In this document: positions 8,595-18,537 of the stretch, piece after piece
How the letters are laid out: the number at the start of each line of letters is the position of its first letter
How positions within the stretch are numbered: position 1 is the first letter of the stretch
Translations under genes and position numbers: made by a program
Notes under the pieces: model-generated
What the model saw: the letters and a program-made list of their open reading frames with translations, nothing else
Database searches by the model: none
Told to the model about the DNA's origin: nothing
NCBI RefSeq assembly: GCF_036046055.1
Contig: NZ_CP107939.1
Span: 1,426,001 to 1,490,000, forward strand
DNA: 64,000 nucleotides
Origin: Nocardia sp. NBC_00403
GTDB taxonomy: Bacteria; Actinomycetota; Actinomycetes; Mycobacteriales; Mycobacteriaceae
Direction of reading: 5' to 3'

Positions 8595-9845
8595 ATGCAG
8601 ATTCCGTCCACCAAGAATGGGGCCTACCCCAGCGTTGTGGTCACCAGTCTCGCGGCGACCACCTCGATCGCCGGTGATGTCGATTCCACCTGGAAGGGCT
8701 TGCTCAATGGGGAGAGCGGCATCGACATCCTCGAGGACGCCTTCATCGAGGATTTCGGTCTCCCTGTCCGTATCGGCGGCCATCTGAAGGTAGCGCCGAG
8801 TGCGGTTCTGACCAGGGCCGAGACGCGGTCCATGTCCTATGTGGAGCAGATGGCCATCTGCCTCTGCCGCGAAGTCTGGCGCAATGCGGGCAGCCCGGAG
8901 GTGGACAGGGACCGCCTCGGCGTCGCGATCGGCACCGGCCTCGGCGGCGCCGAGGCCATCGTCGACGCCCGCGACAAAATGGAAAACGGTGGCTACCGCA
9001 AGGTTTCGCCACTCACCGTGCAGGCGATCATGCCCAACGGCGCTGCCGCCTGCGTCGGCTTGGAGCTCGGTGCCCGAGCCGGTGTCGTGACGCCGGTGTC
9101 GGCGTGTTCGTCCGGGTCGGAGGCGATCGCCAACGCGTGGCGGATGATCGTGATGGGCGATGCCGACATGGTTGTCACCGGCGGCGTCGAGGGCTCCATA
9201 CAGGCGCTGCCGATCGCGGCATTCACCATGATGCGCGCGATGAGTACGCGCAACGACGACCCGAAGTGCGCGTCGCGGCCGTTCGACGTCGATCGCGACG
9301 GCTTCGTCTTCGGCGAGGCAGGCGCGATGATGATCGTCGAGACCGAGGAGCACGCCAAAGCGCGCGGCGCGACCATCCACGCGCGGCTGATGGGTGCGGG
9401 GATCACCTCCGACGGTTTCCATCTGGTTGCTCCCGACCCCGAGGGTTCCGGCGCAGCGCGTGCGATGACCAGGGCGCTGCAGAGCGCCGGATTGACCAAA
9501 CACGATGTCGACCACATCAATGCCCATGCGACCGCGACACCGATCGGTGACACTGCCGAGGCGCTCGCGATCAGCAAGGCGATCGGCAACCATGCGTCGG
9601 TGTACGCGCCGAAATCGGCACTCGGACATTCCATCGGCGCCGTCGGCGCGCTCGAGTCGGTGATCACCGTGCTCTCGGTGCGTGACGCCATCGTCCCGCC
9701 GACGCTGAACCTGGAGAATCAGGATCCGGAAGTCGACCTCGACATCGTCAGGGGTCAGGCAAGGGCCGGGCGCATCGAGTACGCCGTGAACAACTCTTTC
9801 GGCTTCGGTGGGCACAACGTCGCACTCACTTTCGGCCGGTACTGA
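8595..9845 (+). CDS. KasA-type beta-ketoacyl-ACP synthase (paralogue)
   Basis: A condensing enzyme of the FAS-II elongation type that extends meromycolate-like acyl chains on AcpM. From ATG 8595 (AGGAAA eight bases upstream) it has 416 residues, the length of mycobacterial KasA, and the residue numbering coincides: Cys171 in VSACSSGSE, His311 in [11 protein letters not shown], Lys340 and His345 in [13 protein letters not shown]. The usual NAHGTATP has Ala for Gly here. It is not beside fabD, acpM or accD6 as kasA/kasB normally are; instead a FadD32-like ligase follows 100 bases later. This makes a lineage-specific paralogue likely. Confidence 0.85.
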   Translation: MQIPSTKNGAYPSVVVTSLAATTSIAGDVDSTWKGLLNGESGIDILEDAFIEDFGLPVRIGGHLKVAPSAVLTRAETRSMSYVEQMAICLCREVWRNAGSPEVDRDRLGVAIGTGLGGAEAIVDARDKMENGGYRKVSPLTVQAIMPNGAAACVGLELGARAGVVTPVSACSSGSEAIANAWRMIVMGDADMVVTGGVEGSIQALPIAAFTMMRAMSTRNDDPKCASRPFDVDRDGFVFGEAGAMMIVETEEHAKARGATIHARLMGAGITSDGFHLVAPDPEGSGAARAMTRALQSAGLTKHDVDHINAHATATPIGDTAEALAISKAIGNHASVYAPKSALGHSIGAVGALESVITVLSVRDAIVPPTLNLENQDPEVDLDIVRGQARAGRIEYAVNNSFGFGGHNVALTFGRY

Positions 9846-9945
9846 GTGACCCGGGGCCACCGGACCTGCTAATCTTCCCGGCGCTCCGGTGTCTGTCTGT
9901 GTTCAGTGTCATGGCTTAGTGCGTGCGTTGGAAAAGGATAAGGCG

Positions 9946-11862
9946 ATGATCGGCGAAACCTTCGACGACTATTTGGACGAGCAGGGCAATATCAAGATCT
10001 TGGGTGACAAGACCTTGATCGACTTCGTCGACAAGCACAGCGCGGAGAACGGTGACGGACTCGCGTACCGCTTTATCGACTACTCGCGGGAACGCGATGG
10101 TGAGTACCTGGAACTGACCTGGCGCGAGTTCGGTGTCCGGCTGCGGGCGGTCGCTGCTCGACTTCAGCAGGTGTCGAAGCCGGGTGATCGGGTGGCGATC
10201 CTTGCCCCGCAGGGCCTCGACTACGTCGTGGCGATCTTCGCGGCTGTCTACGCGGGCAATATCGCGGTGCCGCTGTTCGACCCCGAAGAGCAGGGTCACA
10301 CCGATCGCCTACACGCGGTGCTCGGTGACTGCGCGCCCGCGGCGATTCTGACGGTCGGATCCGCTGCGGCGGGGGTGCGGAACCTCTTCCGGCATCTGCC
10401 CGCGGGGCAGCGTCCGCGCTTCATCGCCGTCGACGCGATCCCCGACAGCGTCGGTGCGGCGTGGGTGCGGCCGAAGATCAATATCGACAGTGTCGCCTAT
10501 CTGCAGTACACCTCGGGGTCGACGCGGACGCCTGCGGGTGTGGCGATCACCCACCGCTCGGTCGGCACGAACCTGCTGCAGATGATCGATGCCATCGGCG
10601 TCACCGAGAACTCGCGCGGCGTCACCTGGCTGCCGCTGTTCCACGACATGGGTCTGCTGTGCGTGATCCTGCCGACCATCGGCGGCGGCTTCATCACGAT
10701 CATGTCGCCGAGCGCGTTCGTGCGTCGACCCTATCGCTGGATCAAGGAATTGGCTGCCGCCTCCGACGGTGCGGGAACCTTCGCCGCCGCACCGAATTTC
10801 GCGTTCGAGCATGCCGCGGCCCGGGGCAAGCCGAAGCCGGGCGAGGCGCTGGATCTGTCCAATGTGATCGGCTTGATCAACGGCAGTGAGCCGGTATCGG
10901 TGTCGTCGATGAAGAAGTTCAACGAGGCGTTCGGGCCCTACGGTCTGCCGAAAACCACCATCAAGCCGTGCTACGGCATGGCGGAGGCAACGCTGTTCGT
11001 CTCGGCGACCAAGGCCGAGGACGAGGCCAAGGTGGTCTATGTGGATCGTGGCGAGCTCAACGGCGGACGCATGGTCGAGGTCGAGCCGGGCACCGACAAT
11101 GCGATCGCCCAGGTTTCGTGCGGCTACGTCGCGCTGTCGCAGTGGGCGGTGATCGTCGATCCGGAGTCCGGCATCGAGCGCGCCGACGGCGAGGTCGGCG
11201 AGATCTGGCTGCACGGCGAGAATATGGGCATCGGTTATTGGGGTCACCCAGAGGAATCCGTCGCGACTTTCCAGAACAGGCTCACCAAGCGGCTACCCGA
11301 CGGCAGTCATGCCCAGGGCACCGCTTCGGACGCGAAGTGGATGCGCACCGGCGATTTCGGTGCCTACTTCGACGGCGAGCTGTTCATCACCGGCCGGGTC
11401 AAGGATCTGGTGATCGTCGACGGCCGCAACCACTACCCGCAGGATCTGGAGTTCTCGGCGCAGGAATCCAGCACCGCGCTGCGCCCGGGATTCGTCGCGG
11501 CGTTCTCGGTGCCTGCGAACCAGTTGCCCGCGTTGGTGTTCGAGCAGGGCAGTCGCGCCGGTCTGAACTACGACGCCGAGGACACCTCCGAGCAGTTGGT
11601 CATCGTCGCCGAGCGTGGGTCCGGCGCGGGCAAGCTGGACCCGCAGCCGGTCGCGGACATCGTGCGTGTGGCCATCGCGCAACGGCACGGCGTCACCGTC
11701 CGCGACGTGCTGCTGGTGCCCGCGGGTTCCATCCCGCGCACCTCCAGCGGCAAGATCGCCCGCCGCGCCTGCCGGGCCGCCTATCTCGAGGGCACCCTGC
11801 GCGGCGGATATCAGCAGCAGGCCTTCCCGGACGCGCCGGACGATCAGCAGACGGCCGTGTGA
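9946..11862 (+). CDS. FadD32-type long-chain fatty-acyl-AMP ligase
   Basis: An adenylate-forming enzyme that activates long acyl chains and normally hands them to an acyl carrier protein. It has 638 residues from ATG 9946, matching FadD32. Visible are the A3-type loop [25 protein letters not shown], the FAAL-specific insertion region around [40 protein letters not shown] and the C-terminal [15 protein letters not shown]. FadD32 itself sits with pks13 and accD4; here the partner is a KasA-like synthase, so the product is probably a distinct lipid. A second role in mycolate activation cannot be excluded. Confidence 0.85.
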   Translation: MIGETFDDYLDEQGNIKILGDKTLIDFVDKHSAENGDGLAYRFIDYSRERDGEYLELTWREFGVRLRAVAARLQQVSKPGDRVAILAPQGLDYVVAIFAAVYAGNIAVPLFDPEEQGHTDRLHAVLGDCAPAAILTVGSAAAGVRNLFRHLPAGQRPRFIAVDAIPDSVGAAWVRPKINIDSVAYLQYTSGSTRTPAGVAITHRSVGTNLLQMIDAIGVTENSRGVTWLPLFHDMGLLCVILPTIGGGFITIMSPSAFVRRPYRWIKELAAASDGAGTFAAAPNFAFEHAAARGKPKPGEALDLSNVIGLINGSEPVSVSSMKKFNEAFGPYGLPKTTIKPCYGMAEATLFVSATKAEDEAKVVYVDRGELNGGRMVEVEPGTDNAIAQVSCGYVALSQWAVIVDPESGIERADGEVGEIWLHGENMGIGYWGHPEESVATFQNRLTKRLPDGSHAQGTASDAKWMRTGDFGAYFDGELFITGRVKDLVIVDGRNHYPQDLEFSAQESSTALRPGFVAAFSVPANQLPALVFEQGSRAGLNYDAEDTSEQLVIVAERGSGAGKLDPQPVADIVRVAIAQRHGVTVRDVLLVPAGSIPRTSSGKIARRACRAAYLEGTLRGGYQQQAFPDAPDDQQTAV

Positions 11863-11872
11863 GAAACCGCCG

Positions 11873-11995
11873 CTACAACCGGGTTTCGTCGGTGTAGTCG
11901 AATTCGCGGACCTCGGCGCCCAGGATCTGGGCGTCGAGTTCGCCTTCGGTGCCGGCGCCGCGGAACCGGTCGAGCGCGGTCCGGGTGGACCAGCG
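11873..11995 (-). pseudogene. C-terminal remnant of an unidentified protein
   Basis: In the 300-base gap after the AMP ligase, the minus strand reads a protein-like tail of 40 residues (contains ALDRFRGAGTEGELDAQILG and ends EFDYTDETRL) directly after an in-frame TAG. It has no start of its own. I read it as the last piece of a deleted gene; the family is not recognised. The rest of the gap to 12162 shows nothing else. Confidence 0.3.
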
Positions 11996-12162
11996 CTAGC
12001 GCGACTTCCTTTACAAATACCGACGCGCCGGTCGCTGACCAGCCGGAAAATCGGTTGGCCGGAGCGCGCGTCGATGCGACGCTGGATTGTCGGACCCCGA
12101 TGCGAACATCATGGGAGGGTCCGTTCGCGACACCGCCGATCCACGGACCACGAGGGGGAGCC

Positions 12163-14019
12163 TTGTCTGTCATGCTCGAACGGCCGTCGGCCGAACCGGA
12201 GGCCGATAGACCGGAGCGGCTCGATGCCGCCGCGCCTGGACGCTTGCAATCGCTGCGTCGGTTTCTGCCCTACCTCCGGCCGTATCGCGCCGCACTGATC
12301 GGGGCGACGGCGCTTGCCGTAGTCGCCACCCTGACCGCGATCGTGATCCCGCTGCTGATCGCGCGCATCATCGATGGCCCGATCGCCCATCGCGATTTCT
12401 CCGGTGCGGTCCTGCCGGTGCTGGCGGTGCTGACACTCGGCCTGCTGGAGGCACTCGGCGTGTGGGGACGCCGATGGCTGGTTTCCAAGCCCGCGACGCA
12501 TTTCGAAATCACGATGCGCGCCAAGATCTTCCGCAAGCTGCAGTCGCTGGCGATCGGACGCCATGACGCCTGGGAATCGGGACAGCTGCTCTCCCGCGCG
12601 ATCGATGATCTGGCCACGCTGCGCCGGTTCGTCGCGTTCGCGGGCCCGTTCCTGGTGCTGCACTTCGTCATCATTCCGGTCGGCCTGCTCGTGTTGTGTG
12701 CGCTGAGCTGGCAGATCGGGTTGATCTTCGGGATCATCTCGATCCCGCTGGTGTACATCTGCACGCGGTTCGTGCGGCGCTACGAGGTGGCGTCGCGCCG
12801 CTCACAGGACCAGTCCGGCGATCTGGCGACAACGGCCGAGGAGTCGGCGCAGGGCGTCCGGGTGCTGAAAGCGTTCGGCCGCGGCGTGTTCTTCGGCGGG
12901 CGCTTCACCGCACAGTCGCGCGAACTGCAGCAGACCGAACTGCTCAAGGTCCGGTTGGACGCGACACTGTGGTCGGCGATGATGAGCCTGCCGCAGCTGG
13001 CGATCGCGTTCGCGCTCGGCTACGGCGGCTACGCCGTCGCGCACGGCACGATGACGCTCGGCACCTTGGTCGCGGCCATTACGCTGTCGACGTTCCTGCA
13101 GTGGCCGATCATCTGGACCGGATTCCTGCTTGCCGAGCTCAACGATTCGCGCACCGCGGCGGACCGGTACTGGGAGATCATCGACACTCCGGTCGACATC
13201 ACCGATCCGGCCGACCCGGTAGAGCTGCCCGCGCACATCGCGGGCGAGCTGACCTTGGACGGTGTGCGGTTCGCCTTCCCCGACGCGAAAGGGGAGGTGC
13301 TGCACGATGTCTCGCTGAAGGTGCGTCCCGGTGAAACGGTGGCGCTCGTCGGCGCGACGGGCAGCGGAAAAACCGCGCTGCTCAACCTGATTCCGCGGCT
13401 CTACGACGTCTCCGACGGTGTCATCACCATCGACGGCATCGATATCTCCGCGATGCGGTTGTCGGATCTGCGGTCGCTGGTCTCGGTGGCATTCGAGGAT
13501 CCGGTGCTGTTCTCGGCGAGCGTGCGGGAGAACGTCGCGCTCGGTGACCCCGAGGCCACCGATGCGGATGTGCACCGCGCGCTCGACATCGCCCAGGCCG
13601 CGGAGTTCGTGGATGACCTGCCGTGGGGGTTCGACACCAGGATCGGTGAGCAAGGGCTCAGCCTCTCCGGCGGTCAACGTCAGCGGCTCGCGCTGGCTCG
13701 TGCGGTGCTCGGCCCTGTCAGCGACAACGTACAGACCACTCGACATGGTCGGCAGGGCGTGGGTGATCGGACCCGGATCATGGTGCTCGACGACCCGCTG
13801 TCGGCACTCGACGTGGAAACCGAAGAGCGCGTGCAGGAACGGCTGCGCACCGTGTTGGCGGGAGCGACCACGCTGCTCGTCGCGCATCGGCCGTCCACGG
13901 CGGCGTTGGCCGACCGGGTCGCGGTGCTCGCCGACGGCCGGATCGTCGCCGAAGGCTCCCACGATCAATTACTGAAGACCAACAGCCGCTATCGCGAGCT
14001 GATGGGAGGTGAATCATGA
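12163..14019 (+). CDS. ABC exporter half-transporter, degenerate ATPase site, with signature-helix insertion
   Basis: A type I exporter subunit: six-helix membrane domain (about residues 40-320) followed by an ATPase domain with Walker A GATGSGKT, signature LSGGQRQR, Walker B IMVLDDP and H-loop AHRPS. The Walker B Glu is Asp, which is typical of the catalytically weak half of heterodimeric exporters. Between signature and Walker B, where about six residues are normal, there is an extra stretch of about 18 (PVSDNVQTTRHGRQGVGD). The start is taken at TTG 12163 behind GAGGGGG; ATG 12172 is the alternative. It overlaps the next gene by four bases, so the two form one transporter. The substrate is unknown. 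Confidence 0.85.
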   Translation: MSVMLERPSAEPEADRPERLDAAAPGRLQSLRRFLPYLRPYRAALIGATALAVVATLTAIVIPLLIARIIDGPIAHRDFSGAVLPVLAVLTLGLLEALGVWGRRWLVSKPATHFEITMRAKIFRKLQSLAIGRHDAWESGQLLSRAIDDLATLRRFVAFAGPFLVLHFVIIPVGLLVLCALSWQIGLIFGIISIPLVYICTRFVRRYEVASRRSQDQSGDLATTAEESAQGVRVLKAFGRGVFFGGRFTAQSRELQQTELLKVRLDATLWSAMMSLPQLAIAFALGYGGYAVAHGTMTLGTLVAAITLSTFLQWPIIWTGFLLAELNDSRTAADRYWEIIDTPVDITDPADPVELPAHIAGELTLDGVRFAFPDAKGEVLHDVSLKVRPGETVALVGATGSGKTALLNLIPRLYDVSDGVITIDGIDISAMRLSDLRSLVSVAFEDPVLFSASVRENVALGDPEATDADVHRALDIAQAAEFVDDLPWGFDTRIGEQGLSLSGGQRQRLALARAVLGPVSDNVQTTRHGRQGVGDRTRIMVLDDPLSALDVETEERVQERLRTVLAGATTLLVAHRPSTAALADRVAVLADGRIVAEGSHDQLLKTNSRYRELMGGES

Positions 14020-16067
14020 CGACGGAAGCGGAGGCGACCACGCCGCGCGAGGCCGAACCGGCCACCCGGGATTCGGTCGCCGATTGGCGCGGCATCGCCA
14101 GCGAGGACAAAGAGGTCACCCAGACCGGAAACCTGGTGCTGGCCGGTCGATCCCGGCGACTGCTGCTCGACCTGGTCCAGCCGTACCGCAAGATCGCGGT
14201 GCTCGCCATGGTGCTGATCGTGGTGGACAACGCCGCGATGGTTTCGGCGCCGCTGTTCATCGCGCACGGTCTCGACACCGGGATCGCCGAAGGAGCCCGG
14301 GGCAACTGGACTCCGTTGGCGCTCACCGTCGTCGGTTACCTCGGCACGGTCGGCCTCGGCGTGCTCACCACGTTCTTCTTCCTGCGGGTTTCCGGCAATC
14401 TGAGTCAGAGCGTGCTGTTCGACCTGCGGGTCCGCTCGTTCGAGCACATGCAGCGGCTCAGCGTCGCCTTCCACGAGAAGTACACCTCGGGCAAGGTTGT
14501 CGCCCGGTTGACCGGCGATATCGAGACACTCCAGGAACTGCTGGAGAGCGCGCTGAATCAGGCACTGAGCGCAATCCTTTCGGTGCTCACCATCGCGGTC
14601 CTGCTGGTCTATCTCGATCAGACACTCGCCGCGATCGTGCTCGTCGGTTTCGTCCCACTGGTGCTCGTCACCCGCTGGGCGCAGCGCAGGCAGCGCGCGG
14701 GCTATCGACGTACGCGCGGCGCCATAGCGAAGGTCGTCGTGCAGTTCGTCGAGTCGATGGGCGGCATCCGCGCCGTGCAGACCTTCCGGCGCGAACGGCG
14801 CAACGAATCGGTGCTGGCACTGGAGGATTCGGAGTATCGGCAGGCCACCACCGCCGCCATGCGCGGCATGGGCGACTACGCCGGACTCACCCGGCTGCTC
14901 GGCAACCTGACCACCGTGATCGTCATCGTGGTCGGTGCGTGGCGGGTGATCGAGGGTGACCTCGCGGTCGGTGTCCTCGCCGCGTACCTGCTGTACCTCA
15001 ATGAGTTCTACGGTCCGCTCGACGAACTGGCCCAGGTCTTCAACTCCTATCAGTCCGCGGCGGCGGCGCTGGAGAAGATCTCCGGTGTGCTGGAGGAGGA
15101 GCCGTCGGTGCCGGAACCGACCGAGCCGACATCGCTCGGTAAGGCCCAGGGCGCGGTCCGGATGGATCGCGTGTGGTTCGGATACGACTCCAGTGCGAAC
15201 CGGCCCGCGGAGACCGGTACGAAGCAGCAGGTCGACGGCGGTGTGAATGCGCTGCCCGACGATGCCGAGCCGCTGCCCGAGGTGGGCACAGCCGTGTCCG
15301 CGATCGGGGGCGAGGCCACAAAGACGTTGCAGCCCAACGGTATAACGCTCGACAAGGCATCGAAGCCGGGAGGCGGGACCCGCACTGTGCTGCCGGAGTT
15401 CACCTTGGACATCCCGGCGGGCCAGGTGATGGCCCTGGTCGGCGCGACCGGTGCCGGCAAGTCGACGCTGGCCAAGCTGCTGACACGTTTCTACGATCCG
15501 TCCGGTGGCACGGTGACCCTGGACGGCATCGACCTGCGCAAGTTGACCGATGTCGACCTGCGGCGCAATATTGTGATGGTGACCCAGGAGTCGTACCTGT
15601 TCTCCGGATCGGTGGCCGACAACATCCGGCTCGGCAGACCCGAGGCCACCGACGAGGAGGTGTACGCGGCGGCCCGCGCGATCGGACTGTACGACTTCGT
15701 GCAGGCGTTGCCCGAGGGTTTCGACACCGACGTGCGCAAGCGCGGCGGCAGGCTCTCGGCGGGCCAGCGGCAGTTGGTGTCATTCGCGAGGGTGTTCCTA
15801 GCGGATCCCGCGGTGATCGTGCTGGACGAGGCCACTTCGAGCCTGGACATCCCGAGCGAGCGGCTGGTCCAGCAGGCACTGGAAACGGTGCTGCGCGACC
15901 GCACCGCGGTGATCATCGCGCACCGGCTCTCCACTGTCGCCATCGCCGACCGGGTGCTGGTGCTGGAATCCGGCAGGATCGTCGAGGACGGCACCCCCGA
16001 AGCCCTGATCGGGGGCACCGGACGGTTCGCCGGTCTGCATGCGGCCTGGCGCGAGTCGCTGGTGTGA
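14016..16067 (+). CDS. ABC exporter half-transporter, catalytic partner, with about 60-residue insertion in the ATPase domain
   Basis: The partner of the preceding subunit. It has 683 residues, a six-helix domain, then Walker A GATGAGKS, signature LSAGQRQ, Walker B VIVLDEATSSLD with the catalytic Glu, and H-loop IIAHRLS. Right after the aromatic A-loop (WFGYDSS) an unusual segment of about 60 residues, rich in Gly, Pro, Asp and Glu (nucleotides about 15190-15378), separates the first strands from TRTVLPEFTLDIPAGQ. It overlaps the first subunit by ATGA. The insertion is not part of the usual fold and could be a lineage-specific regulatory loop. Confidence 0.85.
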   Translation: MTTEAEATTPREAEPATRDSVADWRGIASEDKEVTQTGNLVLAGRSRRLLLDLVQPYRKIAVLAMVLIVVDNAAMVSAPLFIAHGLDTGIAEGARGNWTPLALTVVGYLGTVGLGVLTTFFFLRVSGNLSQSVLFDLRVRSFEHMQRLSVAFHEKYTSGKVVARLTGDIETLQELLESALNQALSAILSVLTIAVLLVYLDQTLAAIVLVGFVPLVLVTRWAQRRQRAGYRRTRGAIAKVVVQFVESMGGIRAVQTFRRERRNESVLALEDSEYRQATTAAMRGMGDYAGLTRLLGNLTTVIVIVVGAWRVIEGDLAVGVLAAYLLYLNEFYGPLDELAQVFNSYQSAAAALEKISGVLEEEPSVPEPTEPTSLGKAQGAVRMDRVWFGYDSSANRPAETGTKQQVDGGVNALPDDAEPLPEVGTAVSAIGGEATKTLQPNGITLDKASKPGGGTRTVLPEFTLDIPAGQVMALVGATGAGKSTLAKLLTRFYDPSGGTVTLDGIDLRKLTDVDLRRNIVMVTQESYLFSGSVADNIRLGRPEATDEEVYAAARAIGLYDFVQALPEGFDTDVRKRGGRLSAGQRQLVSFARVFLADPAVIVLDEATSSLDIPSERLVQQALETVLRDRTAVIIAHRLSTVAIADRVLVLESGRIVEDGTPEALIGGTGRFAGLHAAWRESLV

Positions 16068-16103
16068 CGCGGGGCAGACGGCTGCGTCCCTTACGGTAGA
16101 TAC

Positions 16104-16706
16104 GTGACGAACCCAGCCTCTGGCCCTGACAGCCAACCGGCATCGCGGTGGCCGGCGATTCTCACCTGGCGTGCGCACAACGCAGTGCGGATGGAGTCGG
16201 TGCGTGTGACGCTCAACGGCAACCGCATCCGCGCCGCGGGCCGGATGATCGCTGGCGCCTGCGCGGACCATCCCCCCTTCAGCGCCTCCTACGATCTGGT
16301 CACCGACGAGAACGGCGTCACCAAGCGGCTGTCGCTGCGCAGCACCACTGCGGCGGGGGAGCGGCACGCGTCCATCGCACGCGATGAAGAGAACTACTGG
16401 CTGGTGGATGCGGGTGGCAGCCACGTGCGCTCCACCTTCGCGGGTGCGCTCGATGTGGATGTGGTGCTGAGTCCGTTCTTCAACACCCTGCCGATCCGCC
16501 GCTTCGGCCTGCAGCACGCAGTCGGCGATGTCCAGGTGCCGGTCGTCTACGTCCGCCTCCCCGACCTGCTCGTCCAGGAAGCCAGCCTCACCTACAGCAG
16601 CGGCACGGACGGGATCAGCGTCCTGTCGCCGGTTTCCAGCGCCACTGTCACCGTCGACGCCGACGGCTTCCTGCTGGACTACCCCGGCCTGGCCGAGCGA
16701 ATTTGA
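16104..16706 (+). CDS. Putative glycolipid-binding protein
   Basis: A 200-residue protein from GTG 16104 that resembles the putative glycolipid-binding family (two stacked beta sheets in the one structure I know of, Pseudomonas PA1994). Conserved-looking pieces are ILTWRAHNAVRMESVRV, FSASYDLVTDENGVTKRLSL, YWLVDAGG, VDVVLSPFFNTLPIRRFGL and the beta-rich tail. There is no signal peptide. It lies 37 bases after the ABC exporter operon and may be read with it; a lipid-related function would suit the neighbourhood, but that is inference. Confidence 0.65.
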   Translation: MTNPASGPDSQPASRWPAILTWRAHNAVRMESVRVTLNGNRIRAAGRMIAGACADHPPFSASYDLVTDENGVTKRLSLRSTTAAGERHASIARDEENYWLVDAGGSHVRSTFAGALDVDVVLSPFFNTLPIRRFGLQHAVGDVQVPVVYVRLPDLLVQEASLTYSSGTDGISVLSPVSSATVTVDADGFLLDYPGLAERI

Positions 16707-16984
16707 CGGCAGCCCGCCTGTCGGTGACCCATGACCAGCAGCACGGTTGATCGCCCCCACCAGGCCCGGTCCACTCGTGGACGACTGTCGGCGCGGACGC
16801 CTTTCCCCTCGGCGCTAATGCTGCGCATCGAGCCGAAGCTGCCTGCGTAGGTCGAGCCTCGATCAACATCGCATCGGCCGAACATTCGGCCCATCAATCC
16901 AGCTGAACCGATGACGCCGTGCTGGATTCTGCACGCAACATCCTGTGCATCAACCAGCATCGCGATCGGCCGGGTGACCGATCA

Positions 16985-17935
16985 TCAGTCCAGACTGGTG
17001 ATAACGCCACCGCGCCGACCAGCTTCGCGCAACTGCCCCAGCCAGTCCTGCTTGCCAGGGTGGACACCGGTGATCTCCCAGCGTTGCGCCGTTTCGTAGC
17101 GCTGCCGTGCCGCGAACCCGGCGTCGACGAGATCCGCAAGCGATCCTGTCTCGCGCAGGCTGTCGCGGGCGGCGGCGAGCACCGCGAGCGTGACGTCCAA
17201 CGTGGCGAGCAGCGCCGCGGAATTCGGTTCACAGATCGCGCGCACCAGGCCCGGCGCGGTTCCCGCCACTCTGGTGCCATCGCGGAACGAGCCCGCCGCG
17301 AGCCCGAGCGCCAGCTCCCCGCCGCCGTCACCCGCGATCGCGAGCGCCTCGGCCAGCACATGTGGCAGGTGCGAAATCCGGGCGACGGCGCTGTCGTGCT
17401 CGTCCGCGACAACCGGCACGACCACCGAACCGCAGGCCAGCGCCAGCCGCACCACGCGCGTCCACGGTTCCGGGTGCGTGCCCTCGTCGACGCCGACCGC
17501 CCACGCCGCGCCTCGGAACAGACCCGGATCAGTGGCGGCCCAGCCGGATTCGGAGGTGCCCGCCATCGGATGGCCGCCCACATAGCGCGCGGACAGTCCG
17601 TGTTTGTGTACGGCCGCCGCCACCGGAGCCTTCACGCTCACCACATCGGTGAGCGTGCACCTGGGCGCGAAGGCGGAAACCTCTGTGAGGATGTGGTCGA
17701 CCGCGGGCATCGGCACCGCGACGACGATCGTCGCGTCGGTGTCCGCGGCCCTGGTCAACACACCGAGCAGATCGCCGGTGACATCGAATCCGTCGGCGCG
17801 TGCGGCCTGCGCACCCGGCTCCGATCGGTTGTATCCCCAGGCGTCGAAGCCCGCGCCGGCGGCGGCGCGGAGCAGGGAACCACCGATCAAGCCCGTCCCG
17901 AGGACGCACACGGGTGCTTTCTGGTCACGAGTCAC
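16985..17935 (-). CDS. tyrA: Prephenate dehydrogenase
   Basis: An NAD(P)-dependent prephenate dehydrogenase of tyrosine synthesis, 316 residues from GTG 17935. The Rossmann fingerprint VCVLGTGLIGGSLLRAA is near the N-terminus, followed by VVSVKAP, the substrate-binding GGHPMAGTSESGW, and the helical dimerisation domain with ARISHLPHVLAEAL. A longer start at ATG 17995 would add 20 residues and share its CATG with the divergent gene; the shorter start was preferred because the fold begins there. It is divergent from the TadA-partner/tadA pair. No ACT domain is present. Confidence 0.85.
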   Translation of the reverse strand: MTRDQKAPVCVLGTGLIGGSLLRAAAGAGFDAWGYNRSEPGAQAARADGFDVTGDLLGVLTRAADTDATIVVAVPMPAVDHILTEVSAFAPRCTLTDVVSVKAPVAAAVHKHGLSARYVGGHPMAGTSESGWAATDPGLFRGAAWAVGVDEGTHPEPWTRVVRLALACGSVVVPVVADEHDSAVARISHLPHVLAEALAIAGDGGGELALGLAAGSFRDGTRVAGTAPGLVRAICEPNSAALLATLDVTLAVLAAARDSLRETGSLADLVDAGFAARQRYETAQRWEITGVHPGKQDWLGQLREAGRRGGVITSLD

Positions 17936-17993
17936 CGGAACAGATTCGCATACGACTTCAACATTTCGGCTCGAGCCGACTACCGTTGCGGCC

Positions 17994-18533
17994 ATGGCAG
18001 CACAGCGCTCGGGCACGAACAGGGCGGCGTCGGATGATTACGACGACGTGGAAGGGTTCGCAGTGGCCGTTGTCCGCGAAGAAGGACAATGGCGGTGTAG
18101 TCCGCTGAGTTCGGCTGCACTCACCGATCTGTCCGCGGCGGAGAACGAGCTCAAGGCATTGCGCAGTTCAGGCGCGGTGTTCGGACTACTCGACATCGAT
18201 GACGAGTTCTTCATCGTGCTCCGGCCCGCACCCAGCGGCACCCGCATGCTGGTCTCGGACGCGACCGCCGCGATCGACTACGACATCGCCGCCGATGTGC
18301 TCGAGGCTCTCAATGTCGAAATCCCGGATATCGACCCCGACGAACTCGACGACATCGAGCCATGGGAGGAAGGCGACCTCGGCGTCCTCGCCGATCTCGG
18401 CCTGCCCGAACCTGTGCTCAGCGTGATCCTCGCCGAGACCGACCTGTACCCGGATGAACAGCTCGGCATGATCGCCCAGCGGCTCGGCTTCGCCAACGAG
18501 CTGTCGGCCGTGCTGGACAAGCTGCCGCGCTAA
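17994..18533 (+). CDS. tRNA adenosine deaminase-associated protein
   Basis: A 179-residue acidic protein of the actinobacterial family named for its position before tadA. It begins MAAQRSGTNRAASDDYDDV and contains EGFAVAVVREEGQWRC, DIDDEFFIVLRPAPSGTRML and AIDYDIAADVLEAL, with an Asp/Glu-rich centre. The biochemical role is not established; conserved pairing with tadA suggests an accessory function in inosine-34 formation or tRNA handling. It ends five bases before the tadA start, so the two are co-transcribed. Confidence 0.85.
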   Translation: MAAQRSGTNRAASDDYDDVEGFAVAVVREEGQWRCSPLSSAALTDLSAAENELKALRSSGAVFGLLDIDDEFFIVLRPAPSGTRMLVSDATAAIDYDIAADVLEALNVEIPDIDPDELDDIEPWEEGDLGVLADLGLPEPVLSVILAETDLYPDEQLGMIAQRLGFANELSAVLDKLPR

Positions 18534-18537
18534 CAGT

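Noticed and set aside
8595..11862. Polyketide or nonribosomal biosynthetic gene cluster
   Set aside because: Only one condensing enzyme and one AMP ligase are present, with no modules, carrier proteins or tailoring genes.
16707..16984. Gene between the glycolipid-binding protein and tyrA
   Set aside because: Frames on both strands are short and unlike proteins; treated as intergenic.
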